Source: PMP191F sp047602185
GTDB lineage: Bacteria; Bacteroidota; Bacteroidia; Chitinophagales; Chitinophagaceae
Length of the DNA stretch: 64,000 bases
Assembly (NCBI GenBank): GCA_047602185.1
Contig: JASGHY010000001.1
Location: 5,394,001-5,458,000, forward strand
Reading direction: 5' to 3'
Shown: in pieces, positions 24,127-32,496 of the stretch
Layout: each line of letters starts with the position of its first letter
Numbering within the stretch: the first letter of the stretch is position 1
Program-made: the position numbers and the translations under genes
Notes under the pieces: model-generated
Seen by the model: the letters and a program-made list of their open reading frames with translations, nothing else
Database searches by the model: none
What the model was told of the DNA's origin: nothing

Positions 24127-27100
24127 ATGGCAGAAACAACAACACCCAGATTAATGGCGGCCGCCAAAGAGTTCAACGTAGGTAAAGAGACCCTGGTTGA
24201 TTTTTTGTTGGCGAAGGGATTTAGCAAGGATGATCTGAAGCCTACCTCCAAATTAACGGAGGAAATGTATCGTTCCCTGCAACAGGAGTTTCAGGGCGAT
24301 AAGGTGGCTAAGCTGAAAAGCGACCAGATCGATCTGCCCAAAGGAAGCCTGGAGGCCAAGAAAAAGAAGGAAGAAGAGTCGGTTGTATTTAAGAAAGACG
24401 CTAAAAAAACAGAGCCGGCTGCTGAAGAAAAGAAAGAGGCTCAGCCAGAGCCTGTGGTAGAAGCTCCCGCAGCAGAGGTAGCTCCGCCTGTAGCAGAGCC
24501 TGTGGCTGAAGTGCCTAAGGTTGTAGAACAGAGTGTGCCTGAAGCACCGCCAGTAGTGGTGGCAGAACCTGCACAGCCGGAAGTTGTAAAAGTTGAAGCT
24601 CCTGAACTGGAAGGTCCCAAAGTACTGGATAAAATAGATCTGTCGGCTATTGACTCTTCTACACGCCCCAAAAAGGTGGTGAAGAAAAAAGAAGAGCCGG
24701 CTCCGCAGCCGCAGCCTGAAAAAACGGCGCCTGTACCGGTTGAGGAAGTTCCTGAAGTAGTAGCACCTGTAGTAGAGGAAAAAGTGCAGAAGGAAAAAGC
24801 ACCTAAAGAGGAAGTAATAGCTCCGCCGGTGGTACAGGAAGAAGCACCAGTACCGGCAGCAGAAGCTCCGGTTGAAGTAAAAGAACCTGAAGTAACTACC
24901 AGCCATACAGAAGAGGAAGGAGATAAAGATGAGGCTGGACCAGTTATTGAAAATATTAAAGCCGATAAATTGACCGGTCCCGTTATTCTTGGTAAAATTC
25001 AACTACCGGTTGAAAATGATACCCGTCCAAGACAGCAACCTCAGCAACAGCAAAATGCCGGAGCTGCGGGCGAAGAAAAAAGAAAACGCAAGCGTATTCC
25101 CATTGAAAAAAGAGATACGCAGACGCCCCAGGAAAAAGCAGCTCACCTGTTTAAAAAGCCTGTACAGCAGGGCGGACATCAGGGTGGCGGTCAGCATAAC
25201 CCCAATCGTCCAGGTGGCCCCGGTGGAATCCAGCCTCGTCAGGGCGGTCCCAACCAGGGTGGTGGCAATTTCAGAGGTGGTAATAATCGTGGCGGACAGC
25301 AAGGTGGTGGTGGTAACCGGGGTCCCAGGTTCCAGCCCCGTGAAGCAAAAGAGATCAACGAAAAAGAGATCCAGGAAAAAATACGTCAAACACAGGCTAA
25401 GCTGGCTGGTTCATCCGGTCGCGGTAAGAGCCTGAAAGCAAAATATCGTCGTGATAAGCGCCAGGCAACTGCCGATATGGAAGGAGCCGAATCACAGGAC
25501 AACAACAAACTGCAGGTAACTGAGTTTGTAACAGTAAGTGAGTTGGCAAACCTGATGGATGTAAGCTTCGCAGACGTTATCAGCAAATGTATGAGCCTGG
25601 GTATCATGGTGTCTATCAACCAGCGCCTTGATGCAGAGGTAATTGAACTGGTAGCCGGCGAATTTGGCTTTGAGGTTGAATTCATTGGCCTGGATGATGC
25701 AGAAGGAGAAGATGAAGAAGAAATTGTAGATGATCCTGAAGATCTGTTGCCCCGTGCACCGGTGGTAACCATCATGGGTCACGTAGACCACGGTAAAACC
25801 TCATTGCTCGACTATATCCGCAGTGCAAATGTAGTAGCCGGCGAAGCGGGTGGTATTACCCAGCACATTGGTGCCTACCAGGTAACTACTGCTGCAGGTA
25901 AAAAACTCACCTTCCTCGATACACCCGGTCACGAAGCGTTTACCGCGATGCGTGCACGTGGTGCCAAAGCAGCCGACGTAGCTGTAATTGTGGTAGCTGC
26001 TGATGATGCGGTGATGCCACAGACAAGGGAGGCGATCTCACACGCACAGGCTGCCGGATTGCCAATGGTATTTGCCATCAACAAAATTGATAAGGATGGC
26101 TCCAATCCTGAAAAGATCAAAGAACAGTTAGCGGGTATGAACTTATTGGTAGAGGACTGGGGTGGTAAATTCCAGAGCCAGGAGATCTCTGCCAAGAAAG
26201 GTTTGAATGTAGACCTGTTGCTGGAAAAAATATTACTGGAAGCTGAATTGCTCGACCTGAAAGCTAATCCTGACAGGGAAGGAAGCGGTACCATCATTGA
26301 AGCTTCACTTGATAAAGGTCGTGGTTATGTTGCTACTGTACTGGTTCAGAACGGTACATTAAAACAAGGCGACATTGTGGTGAGCGGACAGCACTTTGGA
26401 CGTGTAAAAGCCATGTTCAACGAGCGTAACCAACGCATGGAAGAAGCAGGACCTTCGAGCCCTGTGCAGATCCTTGGTTTGAACGGTGCACCACAGGCCG
26501 GTGAGAAGTTTAAAGTGTACGAAGACGAAAGTGAAGGTAAGGAAGTGGCTAACCGCCGTGCCCAGATCCTTCGCGAACAGGGTATCCGTGCGAAGAAACA
26601 TATTACACTTGATGAAATTGGCCGTCGTCTGGCGCTGGGCAACTTCAAACAGCTTAACCTTATCATTAAAGGTGACGTGGATGGTTCAGTAGAAGCGTTG
26701 ACCGACTCTTTGCAGAAACTTTCTACCGAAGAGATCGTGGTAAGCGTGGTACTGAAAGGTGTGGGTGCCATTACGGAAAGCGACGTGTTGCTGGCAACAG
26801 CTTCCGACGCCATCCTGGTAGGTTTCAACGTTCGTCCTTCTATGCAGGCTGCACGCCTCGCCGAAAGCGAAGGTGTGGAGATCAAGCTCTACTCTATCAT
26901 CTACAACGCTATTGAAGAGATCAAGAGCGCGATGGAAGGTATGTTGGAGCCCAAGATCCAGGAGAAAATTGTGGCCAACGTGGAAGTGCGCAACGTATTC
27001 AAATTCGATAAAGCTACCGTGGCAGGTTGTTACGTGCTGGATGGAAAACTGCAGCGCAACGCCAAGATCAGGATCATTCGCGATGGCATCGTAGAATATC

Positions 27101-27273
27101 CGAAAGGCGAAGGACAACATGCTGAACTGGCATCGCTGAAACGCTTTAAAGATGATGTAAAAGAAGTGGCCTCTAACATGGAGTGCGGTTTGACCGTGAA
27201 AAACTTCAACGACATCAGGGTGGGCGATATCATCGAGGCTTTTGAAGAAGAAGAAGTTAAAAGAACACTTTAA
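24127..27273 (+). CDS. infB: Translation initiation factor IF-2
   Basis: Initiator-tRNA-binding GTPase, 1048 residues. The N-terminal IF2_N helix bundle (TPRLMAAAKEFNVGKETLVDFL) is followed by a long Glu/Pro/Ala/Val-rich linker, about 75-290, and a Gly/Gln/Arg-rich stretch, about 345-410, both typical of long Bacteroidota IF-2 and probably disordered. G domain: G1 GHVDHGKT at 551-558, G3 DTPGH at 598-602, G4 NKID at 652-655. The C-terminal beta-barrel and C1/C2 domains follow. It starts 201 bases after nusA; the gap holds degenerate repeats and no gene. Confidence 0.98.
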   Translation: MAETTTPRLMAAAKEFNVGKETLVDFLLAKGFSKDDLKPTSKLTEEMYRSLQQEFQGDKVAKLKSDQIDLPKGSLEAKKKKEEESVVFKKDAKKTEPAAEEKKEAQPEPVVEAPAAEVAPPVAEPVAEVPKVVEQSVPEAPPVVVAEPAQPEVVKVEAPELEGPKVLDKIDLSAIDSSTRPKKVVKKKEEPAPQPQPEKTAPVPVEEVPEVVAPVVEEKVQKEKAPKEEVIAPPVVQEEAPVPAAEAPVEVKEPEVTTSHTEEEGDKDEAGPVIENIKADKLTGPVILGKIQLPVENDTRPRQQPQQQQNAGAAGEEKRKRKRIPIEKRDTQTPQEKAAHLFKKPVQQGGHQGGGQHNPNRPGGPGGIQPRQGGPNQGGGNFRGGNNRGGQQGGGGNRGPRFQPREAKEINEKEIQEKIRQTQAKLAGSSGRGKSLKAKYRRDKRQATADMEGAESQDNNKLQVTEFVTVSELANLMDVSFADVISKCMSLGIMVSINQRLDAEVIELVAGEFGFEVEFIGLDDAEGEDEEEIVDDPEDLLPRAPVVTIMGHVDHGKTSLLDYIRSANVVAGEAGGITQHIGAYQVTTAAGKKLTFLDTPGHEAFTAMRARGAKAADVAVIVVAADDAVMPQTREAISHAQAAGLPMVFAINKIDKDGSNPEKIKEQLAGMNLLVEDWGGKFQSQEISAKKGLNVDLLLEKILLEAELLDLKANPDREGSGTIIEASLDKGRGYVATVLVQNGTLKQGDIVVSGQHFGRVKAMFNERNQRMEEAGPSSPVQILGLNGAPQAGEKFKVYEDESEGKEVANRRAQILREQGIRAKKHITLDEIGRRLALGNFKQLNLIIKGDVDGSVEALTDSLQKLSTEEIVVSVVLKGVGAITESDVLLATASDAILVGFNVRPSMQAARLAESEGVEIKLYSIIYNAIEEIKSAMEGMLEPKIQEKIVANVEVRNVFKFDKATVAGCYVLDGKLQRNAKIRIIRDGIVEYPKGEGQHAELASLKRFKDDVKEVASNMECGLTVKNFNDIRVGDIIEAFEEEEVKRTL

Positions 27274-27295
27274 TAAGTTAATAAGCATTAAGATT

Positions 27296-27332
27296 CAAGG
27301 CACAAGTATTCAACCTTGTGCCTTGTGTCTTT
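27296..27332 (+). terminator. Probable terminator after infB
   Basis: Perfect 11-bp stem CAAGGCACAAG/CTTGTGCCTTG with an 8-base loop, followed by TGTCTTT. The same stretch continues as CTTGAGCCCTTGAGG, so it is built from repeated words. Confidence 0.55.
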
Positions 27333-27382
27333 AACCTTGAGCCCTTGAGGACAAACTTTTGTTAAATAACAGGGGTTGTTTC

Positions 27383-27412
27383 TTGACCGTATTATTGCAA
27401 CGAGTATTTTTG
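27383..27412 (+). promoter_or_regulatory. Promoter of the SurA-like gene
   Basis: TTG at 27383-27385 and TATTTTTG at 27405-27412 (exact TAnnTTTG), 19 bases apart; transcription would start about 17 bases before the ATG at 27434. Confidence 0.6.
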
Positions 27413-27433
27413 AGTATCTCATTTTCATTCGCT

Positions 27434-28795
27434 ATGAAGTATTTTTTATCTGTTATCGTTTGCACACTGCTGATCTCTGCTGCCTCCGCACAAACCCAGG
27501 CTACCGGTAAAGTAGTGGCTGATAAAATTGTAGGTATTATCGGCGATAAGATCGTTTTACGTTCTGACGTGTTTAATGAAATAGATGACAGAAAGCGTAA
27601 TGGCATGGCTGTTGGCGAAAGCGATCATTGTGATATCCTTGCCCAGTTGCTGCAGATGAAAGCGCTGGTACTGCAGGCTGAAAGAGATTCATTACTTGTT
27701 TCGGACGACGAGCTGGAAGGTGAACTGGATAACAGGATCCGTGCCTTCGTAAGCCGCTACGGTTCAAAAGAAGCACTCGAAGAGATTGCCGGCAAAACGG
27801 TTTATCAGATCAAGGAAATGTTCCGCCAATCCATCAAAGAGCAGAAGATGGCGAGAAGAATGAGCGAGAAAATTGTAGAGAATATCAAGATCACTCCCCA
27901 GGAAGTAAAAGAATATTTTGATAAGATCCCTAAGGACAGTTTACTGTTTTACGAATCTGAGATAAGCGTTGGTGAGATCGTGCTGTATCCGAAAGCGAGT
28001 CGCGACCTGGAAAAAATGGCGCAGGATGAGTTGAACGACTTTAAACGCCAGATAGAAAGCGGCGAACGTAAAATGGAAACACTGGCTTCATTGTACAGCG
28101 ATGACCCTTCTTCCAAAGAAAATAAAGGTCGTTTTGCGATCAACCGTACAGAAAAGGTGATGGACCCTTCTTTTATAGCCAATGCATTCCGTTTAAGAGA
28201 AGGCCAGGTATCGCCTGTATTCAAATCCAAGTTTGGTTACCACATTATACAGATGGAAAGCCGTGCCGGTGATGATGCTGTAGTGCGTCACATTTTGCGC
28301 ATTCCAAAAATTACGCAGGAAGAAACAGATGCTGCTGCTAAAAAGCTGGACTCTGTAAGGTCTATGCTGATTGCCGGAACAATAGGATTTGGTGAAGCTG
28401 TAAGCCGTTACAGCGAAGATGAAGATTCTAAGTTCACTGGTGGTATGAAATCAAATCTTACCATGGACCAGTTGGATAAGGATATGGTTGAAATGCTGGC
28501 AAAAAGTGGTTTGAAACCCGGAGAATATTCAAAACCTACACCTTATGTGGACATGCGCCAAAAACAGGGTGTTCGTATAGTGTACCTGAAGTCAAGAACA
28601 GAGCCCCACCGTGAAAATATGAAAGATGACTATGACCGTGTTGCACAAAGGGCGCTGGATATTAAAAAGCAGGCGGCACTTGATAAATGGTTTGCTACCA
28701 AAATTCCTACCTTCTACATGATGATCGACGATGAGTTCAGAACCTGCAACTCATTACATAACTGGATCCAATATGCGGCAAAAAGCGGTCAGTAG
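27434..28795 (+). CDS. SurA-like periplasmic peptidyl-prolyl isomerase
   Basis: Periplasmic chaperone of 453 residues with a signal peptide (MKYFLSVIVCTLLISAASAQ). The SurA N-terminal helical domain (VVADKIVGIIGDKIVLRSDVFNEID) is followed by two parvulin-type PPIC domains: about 170-275 (EISVGEIVLYP ... GRFAINRTEKVMDPSFIANAF ... FKSKFGYHIIQ) and about 280-385 (VRHILRIPKITQEE). It would guide outer-membrane proteins such as SusC to the BAM machinery. The ATG at 27434 is used because a promoter covers the longer frame. Confidence 0.92.
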   Translation: MKYFLSVIVCTLLISAASAQTQATGKVVADKIVGIIGDKIVLRSDVFNEIDDRKRNGMAVGESDHCDILAQLLQMKALVLQAERDSLLVSDDELEGELDNRIRAFVSRYGSKEALEEIAGKTVYQIKEMFRQSIKEQKMARRMSEKIVENIKITPQEVKEYFDKIPKDSLLFYESEISVGEIVLYPKASRDLEKMAQDELNDFKRQIESGERKMETLASLYSDDPSSKENKGRFAINRTEKVMDPSFIANAFRLREGQVSPVFKSKFGYHIIQMESRAGDDAVVRHILRIPKITQEETDAAAKKLDSVRSMLIAGTIGFGEAVSRYSEDEDSKFTGGMKSNLTMDQLDKDMVEMLAKSGLKPGEYSKPTPYVDMRQKQGVRIVYLKSRTEPHRENMKDDYDRVAQRALDIKKQAALDKWFATKIPTFYMMIDDEFRTCNSLHNWIQYAAKSGQ

Positions 28796-29446
28796 ACTAT
28801 AAGTGACTGTTTTTGTGCAGATTATCTATTGTTGATGTGTTCCCCTCACTAAGTAATTTTACTTAGCATTGATTGATTTGTGTGGGTACCATCGGCTTTT
28901 GTGGTATTTTGCAATAGATATTACCCAGAATCCCCGATTTGTGTAAGCCCTGAGGTGTAATATCCTTGAATGGTTTTATGCAAAAGTCTCCCGTACTACC
29001 CGAGCCCTATGTGCAATGGCACTCTCCCTCGTGCCAGTTGCAAAAAGATGCTGCCAGCTTTAAGCCTGATGCATGCTATTATTCTTTTGGATTTGAAAAA
29101 TCTGTATTAATTTTTCTTTCAAAAGGGGCAGGAGCGCAAAATCTTTCTTACATCTGCCAATTATACTACCTGCCAGTGAGCATATTGAGGTATTTTGTAA
29201 TGATCCGGAAAAAAACTGCGGGTAATGTTTGATACAAAATCAAAGTTTGGTGTTTTTAATAAAGTACCGGCTATTGTTTGTCAGCAAGCGGAGCAGATTT
29301 TAAGCACCGGAGCAGGGTGTGCCGATAGAAAAACTCTCACGGGAGTAAGCTGTAGTAAGACCCTTCTTTGTGTAAACGGACAAGATTTATCATCCCCGAA
29401 ATACTGGTTTACATATCCTGTTTCTAATTGAAAAATAACCATAATT
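28796..29446. other. Gene-free region between surA-like gene and response regulator
   Basis: 651 bases. Two overlapping open frames of 68-88 residues here lack any recognisable domain or start context and are taken as chance. A hairpin CTAAGTAA/TTACTTAG (28849-28866) lies 54 bases after the SurA-like stop. The rest should hold the promoter of the response regulator gene; a near-match TATTGTTTG is seen near 29272. Confidence 0.5.
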
Positions 29447-30091
29447 ATGGAAAAGATCAGTGTATTAATAGCTGATGACCACAAATTGATCCGTGAAACC
29501 TGGAGTTTTATCCTTAACAATGACCCACGGTTTACTGTAATCGCAGAATGTGCGGATACAGAACAGGCCATTGAAATGTCGCGACTGAAGAAACCCCATA
29601 TTGTGCTGATGGATATCAACATGAAGGAATCCTCGGGTTTTGAAGCAACAGAAAAGATAAGGAAGGTATCTCCTACCTCACGTGTTATTGGCGTATCGAT
29701 GCATTCAATGCCTTCTTATGCCAAACGTATGTTGCAGATCGGTGGAAAAGGATATGTAACAAAGAACTCTTCTAAGGAAGAAATGATCAATGCCATACTC
29801 GAAGTGCATCATGGCAAAAAATATATTTGCGAGGAGATAAAGAATAACATCTCTGAGCAGGTGCTGGACGAAGGCAGAGGAGATATGCCTAATATCAACA
29901 AGCTTACCAACCGCGAACTGGAGATCATCAACCTCATTAAGGAAGGACAGTCATCGAAAGAAATTGCCGCCAATCTTAATATCTCTCTTAAAACAGTAGA
30001 GGTACACAGACATAATGTATTACGGAAGCTGAAACTAAAGAATGCCGCACAATTGGTAAACTTTGTGAACGGCTCCAGCATCGGATTTTAG
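29447..30091 (+). CDS. NarL/FixJ-type response regulator
   Basis: DNA-binding two-component regulator, 214 residues. Receiver domain 1-120 with acidic pair D10/D11, phosphoacceptor D56 (VLMDINM) and the conserved Lys in GYVTKNSS near 106. LuxR-type helix-turn-helix about 148-205 (LTNRELEIINLIKEGQSSKEIAANLNISLKTVEVHRHNVLRKL). It is a close paralogue of the regulators at 34979 and 35802. No kinase is adjacent; the nearest is 2.4 kb downstream beyond purF. It has its own terminator. Confidence 0.94.
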   Translation: MEKISVLIADDHKLIRETWSFILNNDPRFTVIAECADTEQAIEMSRLKKPHIVLMDINMKESSGFEATEKIRKVSPTSRVIGVSMHSMPSYAKRMLQIGGKGYVTKNSSKEEMINAILEVHHGKKYICEEIKNNISEQVLDEGRGDMPNINKLTNRELEIINLIKEGQSSKEIAANLNISLKTVEVHRHNVLRKLKLKNAAQLVNFVNGSSIGF

Positions 30092-30110
30092 TAGCACCTG
30101 TTATCATCGT

Positions 30111-30138
30111 AAAAATGCGCAGTATTCTGCGCATTTTT
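30111..30138 (+). terminator. Intrinsic terminator after the response regulator
   Basis: Perfect 12-bp stem AAAAATGCGCAG/CTGCGCATTTTT with loop TATT, ending in a T-run, 19 bases after the stop. Confidence 0.9.
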
Positions 30139-30309
30139 CATTTAAGGATATTAAGGCGGCAACAAGTAAACCGGCCCGATGTTCGATGCTTTTGAACTAT
30201 GTTTTTTGATGTACTTTTATTCTTCTGATTATTAGTCGGTTACGAGGGGGCTTTTTTATTGTTAACACTACTGCAACGACATCGCTAGGATTTATTGATT
30301 AAATCCGCT

Positions 30310-30317
30310 TAACTTTG
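30310..30317 (+). promoter_or_regulatory. Probable -7 promoter element of purF
   Basis: TAACTTTG, an exact TAnnTTTG match. The leader that follows carries a strong Shine-Dalgarno-like AGGGAGG (30334-30340), rare in this window, 7 bases before the ATG at 30348. Confidence 0.5.
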
Positions 30318-30347
30318 CGCTTTCTTTTTCAACAGGGAGGCTATTCC

Positions 30348-32195
30348 ATGAGTGATGAAATAAAACATGAATGCGGTTTGGCATTCATTCGTTTAAGAAA
30401 ACCGTTCTCCTTTTATCAGCAACAGTACGGTACAGTAATGTGGGGCATTAATAAGCTCTACCTGCTCATGGAAAAGCAGCACAATCGTGGCCAGGATGGC
30501 GCCGGAGTTGCTGCAGTAAAACTGAATGTAGAGCCTGGCTATCCCTTCCTCAACCGCATACGCAGCAGTGCCAATCAACCCATCGCAGATGTATTCAGCC
30601 GCATTACAGCACAGGTAAAAGACCTGGAGCGTTATCAGCCGGATATTATGAAACACCCGGGATTAATGAAAGGTCATATTGACTTTCTGGGTGAGTGTTT
30701 GCTGGGACACCTTCGCTATGGTACACAGGGAAAGAACAATGTAGAATTCTGCCACCCTTTTATAAAACGTCATACCATTCCTGCACGCAATATGGCGCTG
30801 GCAGGCAATTTCAACCTGGTAAATACGGATGAGCTTTTCGGGCTTGTGAACATCGATCCCGGGGAGTTTCAAAAACAGAGCGATCTGGCAGCGATGCTGG
30901 AAGTGATCCATCATTTCCTGGTAAAAGCTGACGAAGAATCGCCTGGCAACCTGAACGTAGTGCAAGTACTGCAAAAAGCAGTTTCATTATTTGATGGTGG
31001 TTTTACCGTAGGTGGATTGCTGGGTAATGGAGATTCATTTGTATTTCGTGATGCGCATGGCATTCGCCCTGCTTATTACTATGTACATGAAGATGTGGTA
31101 GTGGCAGCTTCAGAACGTGCAGCTATCCGTACCGTATTTAACGTGGGTGAAAACGAAGTACAGGAACTGATGCCGGGTACCGCTGTAATAGTGAAGGCAG
31201 ATGGTTCTGTAACTGTTGAGAAGATACTGGAGCCCAAAGAGCGCAGGGCCTGTAGTTTTGAACGTATTTACTTTTCACGCGGCAGTGACGAGAAAATTTA
31301 CCGCGAAAGAAATGCGCTGGGTTATAACCTGAGCGGTAAAATACTGGACGCTGTAAATTCAGATTTAAAAAATACCATCTTTTCGTTTATTCCAAATACA
31401 GCAGAAGTTGCCTTTTACGGTTTGTGGAAGGGGTTGGACGACTACCTGAAGAAAATACAGGTAGAGCGCATCCTTTCCTGGGGTAATGATATTACGCCGG
31501 AGAAGCTGTCTGAAATGATCAACCGGAAGATCAGGATCGAGAAGATCGCGATTAAAGACGTAAAGATGCGCACCTTTATTACGGAAGATGCAAGCCGTAA
31601 CGAAATGGTGCAGCACGTGTACGATATTACTTACGGAACAGTTAATAAAGGAACTGATACCCTGGTGGTTATTGATGACTCCATTGTACGTGGTACCACG
31701 CTGAAGGAAAGTATTGTAACCATGCTGGCAAGGCTGGAACCGAGGAAGATCATTGTGGTTTCTTCTGCACCGCAGATCCGTTATCCTGACTGTTACGGTA
31801 TCGACATGAGCAAGCTGGGCGATTTTATCGCATTCCGTGCGGCTGTAGAGCTGTTAAAAGAAAGTGGCAGGGAAGGCTACCTGCAGGATCTTTACGAAAA
31901 ATGTAAAGAGCTGCAACGTACTGGCCAGTTGCATACTGAAAACGTAGTGCAGGATGTATATAAATCGTTTACTGCAGATCAGATCTCTGCTAAAATTGCA
32001 CAACTTATTACTCCTAAAGAAATAACAATACCGGTACAGGTAATTTACCAGAGCGTGGAATCATTGCACGAGGCTTGTCCTACGAATACAGGCGACTGGT
32101 ATTTTACCGGCGACTATCCTACCCCTGGTGGTAACCGTGTCGTTAACAAGGCCTTCATCAACTATATGGAAGGCAAAAACGTACGCGGCTATTAA
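30348..32195 (+). CDS. purF: Amidophosphoribosyltransferase (long Bacteroidota form)
   Basis: Catalyses the first step of purine synthesis, PRPP + glutamine to phosphoribosylamine. 615 residues. N-terminal Ntn-type glutaminase: catalytic Cys is C9 after a short propeptide (MSDEIKHE), with KQHNRGQDGAGVA and LGHLRYGTQGKNN downstream. The C-terminal phosphoribosyltransferase part has the PRPP loop VVIDDSIVRGTT. It is about 100 residues longer than enterobacterial PurF, as in other Bacteroidota. The ATG at 30348 is preferred over an upstream TTG because of the AGGGAGG site and the N-terminal Cys. Confidence 0.93.
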   Translation: MSDEIKHECGLAFIRLRKPFSFYQQQYGTVMWGINKLYLLMEKQHNRGQDGAGVAAVKLNVEPGYPFLNRIRSSANQPIADVFSRITAQVKDLERYQPDIMKHPGLMKGHIDFLGECLLGHLRYGTQGKNNVEFCHPFIKRHTIPARNMALAGNFNLVNTDELFGLVNIDPGEFQKQSDLAAMLEVIHHFLVKADEESPGNLNVVQVLQKAVSLFDGGFTVGGLLGNGDSFVFRDAHGIRPAYYYVHEDVVVAASERAAIRTVFNVGENEVQELMPGTAVIVKADGSVTVEKILEPKERRACSFERIYFSRGSDEKIYRERNALGYNLSGKILDAVNSDLKNTIFSFIPNTAEVAFYGLWKGLDDYLKKIQVERILSWGNDITPEKLSEMINRKIRIEKIAIKDVKMRTFITEDASRNEMVQHVYDITYGTVNKGTDTLVVIDDSIVRGTTLKESIVTMLARLEPRKIIVVSSAPQIRYPDCYGIDMSKLGDFIAFRAAVELLKESGREGYLQDLYEKCKELQRTGQLHTENVVQDVYKSFTADQISAKIAQLITPKEITIPVQVIYQSVESLHEACPTNTGDWYFTGDYPTPGGNRVVNKAFINYMEGKNVRGY

Positions 32196-32496
32196 TTTTT
32201 GTATCTTCCGTGTTCTCCCTGAATGAAATGGTGATCAGCATGCTGATTGTTCATCCGTTTGCCTGCAATTGTGGGGTGGTGTAGCTGCCTGAATGGGGCG
32301 ATTAACGGAAAACACCTATCATTGCATAGTAGAGCTGTTATAAAAAAGGAAAGATTATAGGTTTTCCTGGTATTGCAACGGCTATCATTGGCTAATTTAA
32401 TCAATGGATAATAAAGCTTTGGTTATGCATTTATGCGGGTATGTATATATGCAAGGTTAAAGGTTATGATGCCGGGTAGCAAAAACTTACCTGTTC
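32196..32496. other. Gene-free region between purF and the histidine kinase
   Basis: 301 bases without a credible gene. It holds a perfect 14-base palindrome ATCAGCATGCTGAT at 32234-32247, whose role is unknown. No clear promoter element was recognised. Confidence 0.45.

Noticed and set aside
24253..25002. 249-residue open frame on the minus strand inside infB
   Set aside because: Shadow of the Glu/Pro/Ala-rich linker of IF-2; its translation is an unbroken Phe/Arg/Tyr-rich string.
28966..29431. Two overlapping open frames (about 88 and 68 residues) upstream of the response regulator
   Set aside because: No domain, no signal peptide, no promoter or ribosome site, and low-complexity composition; taken as chance.
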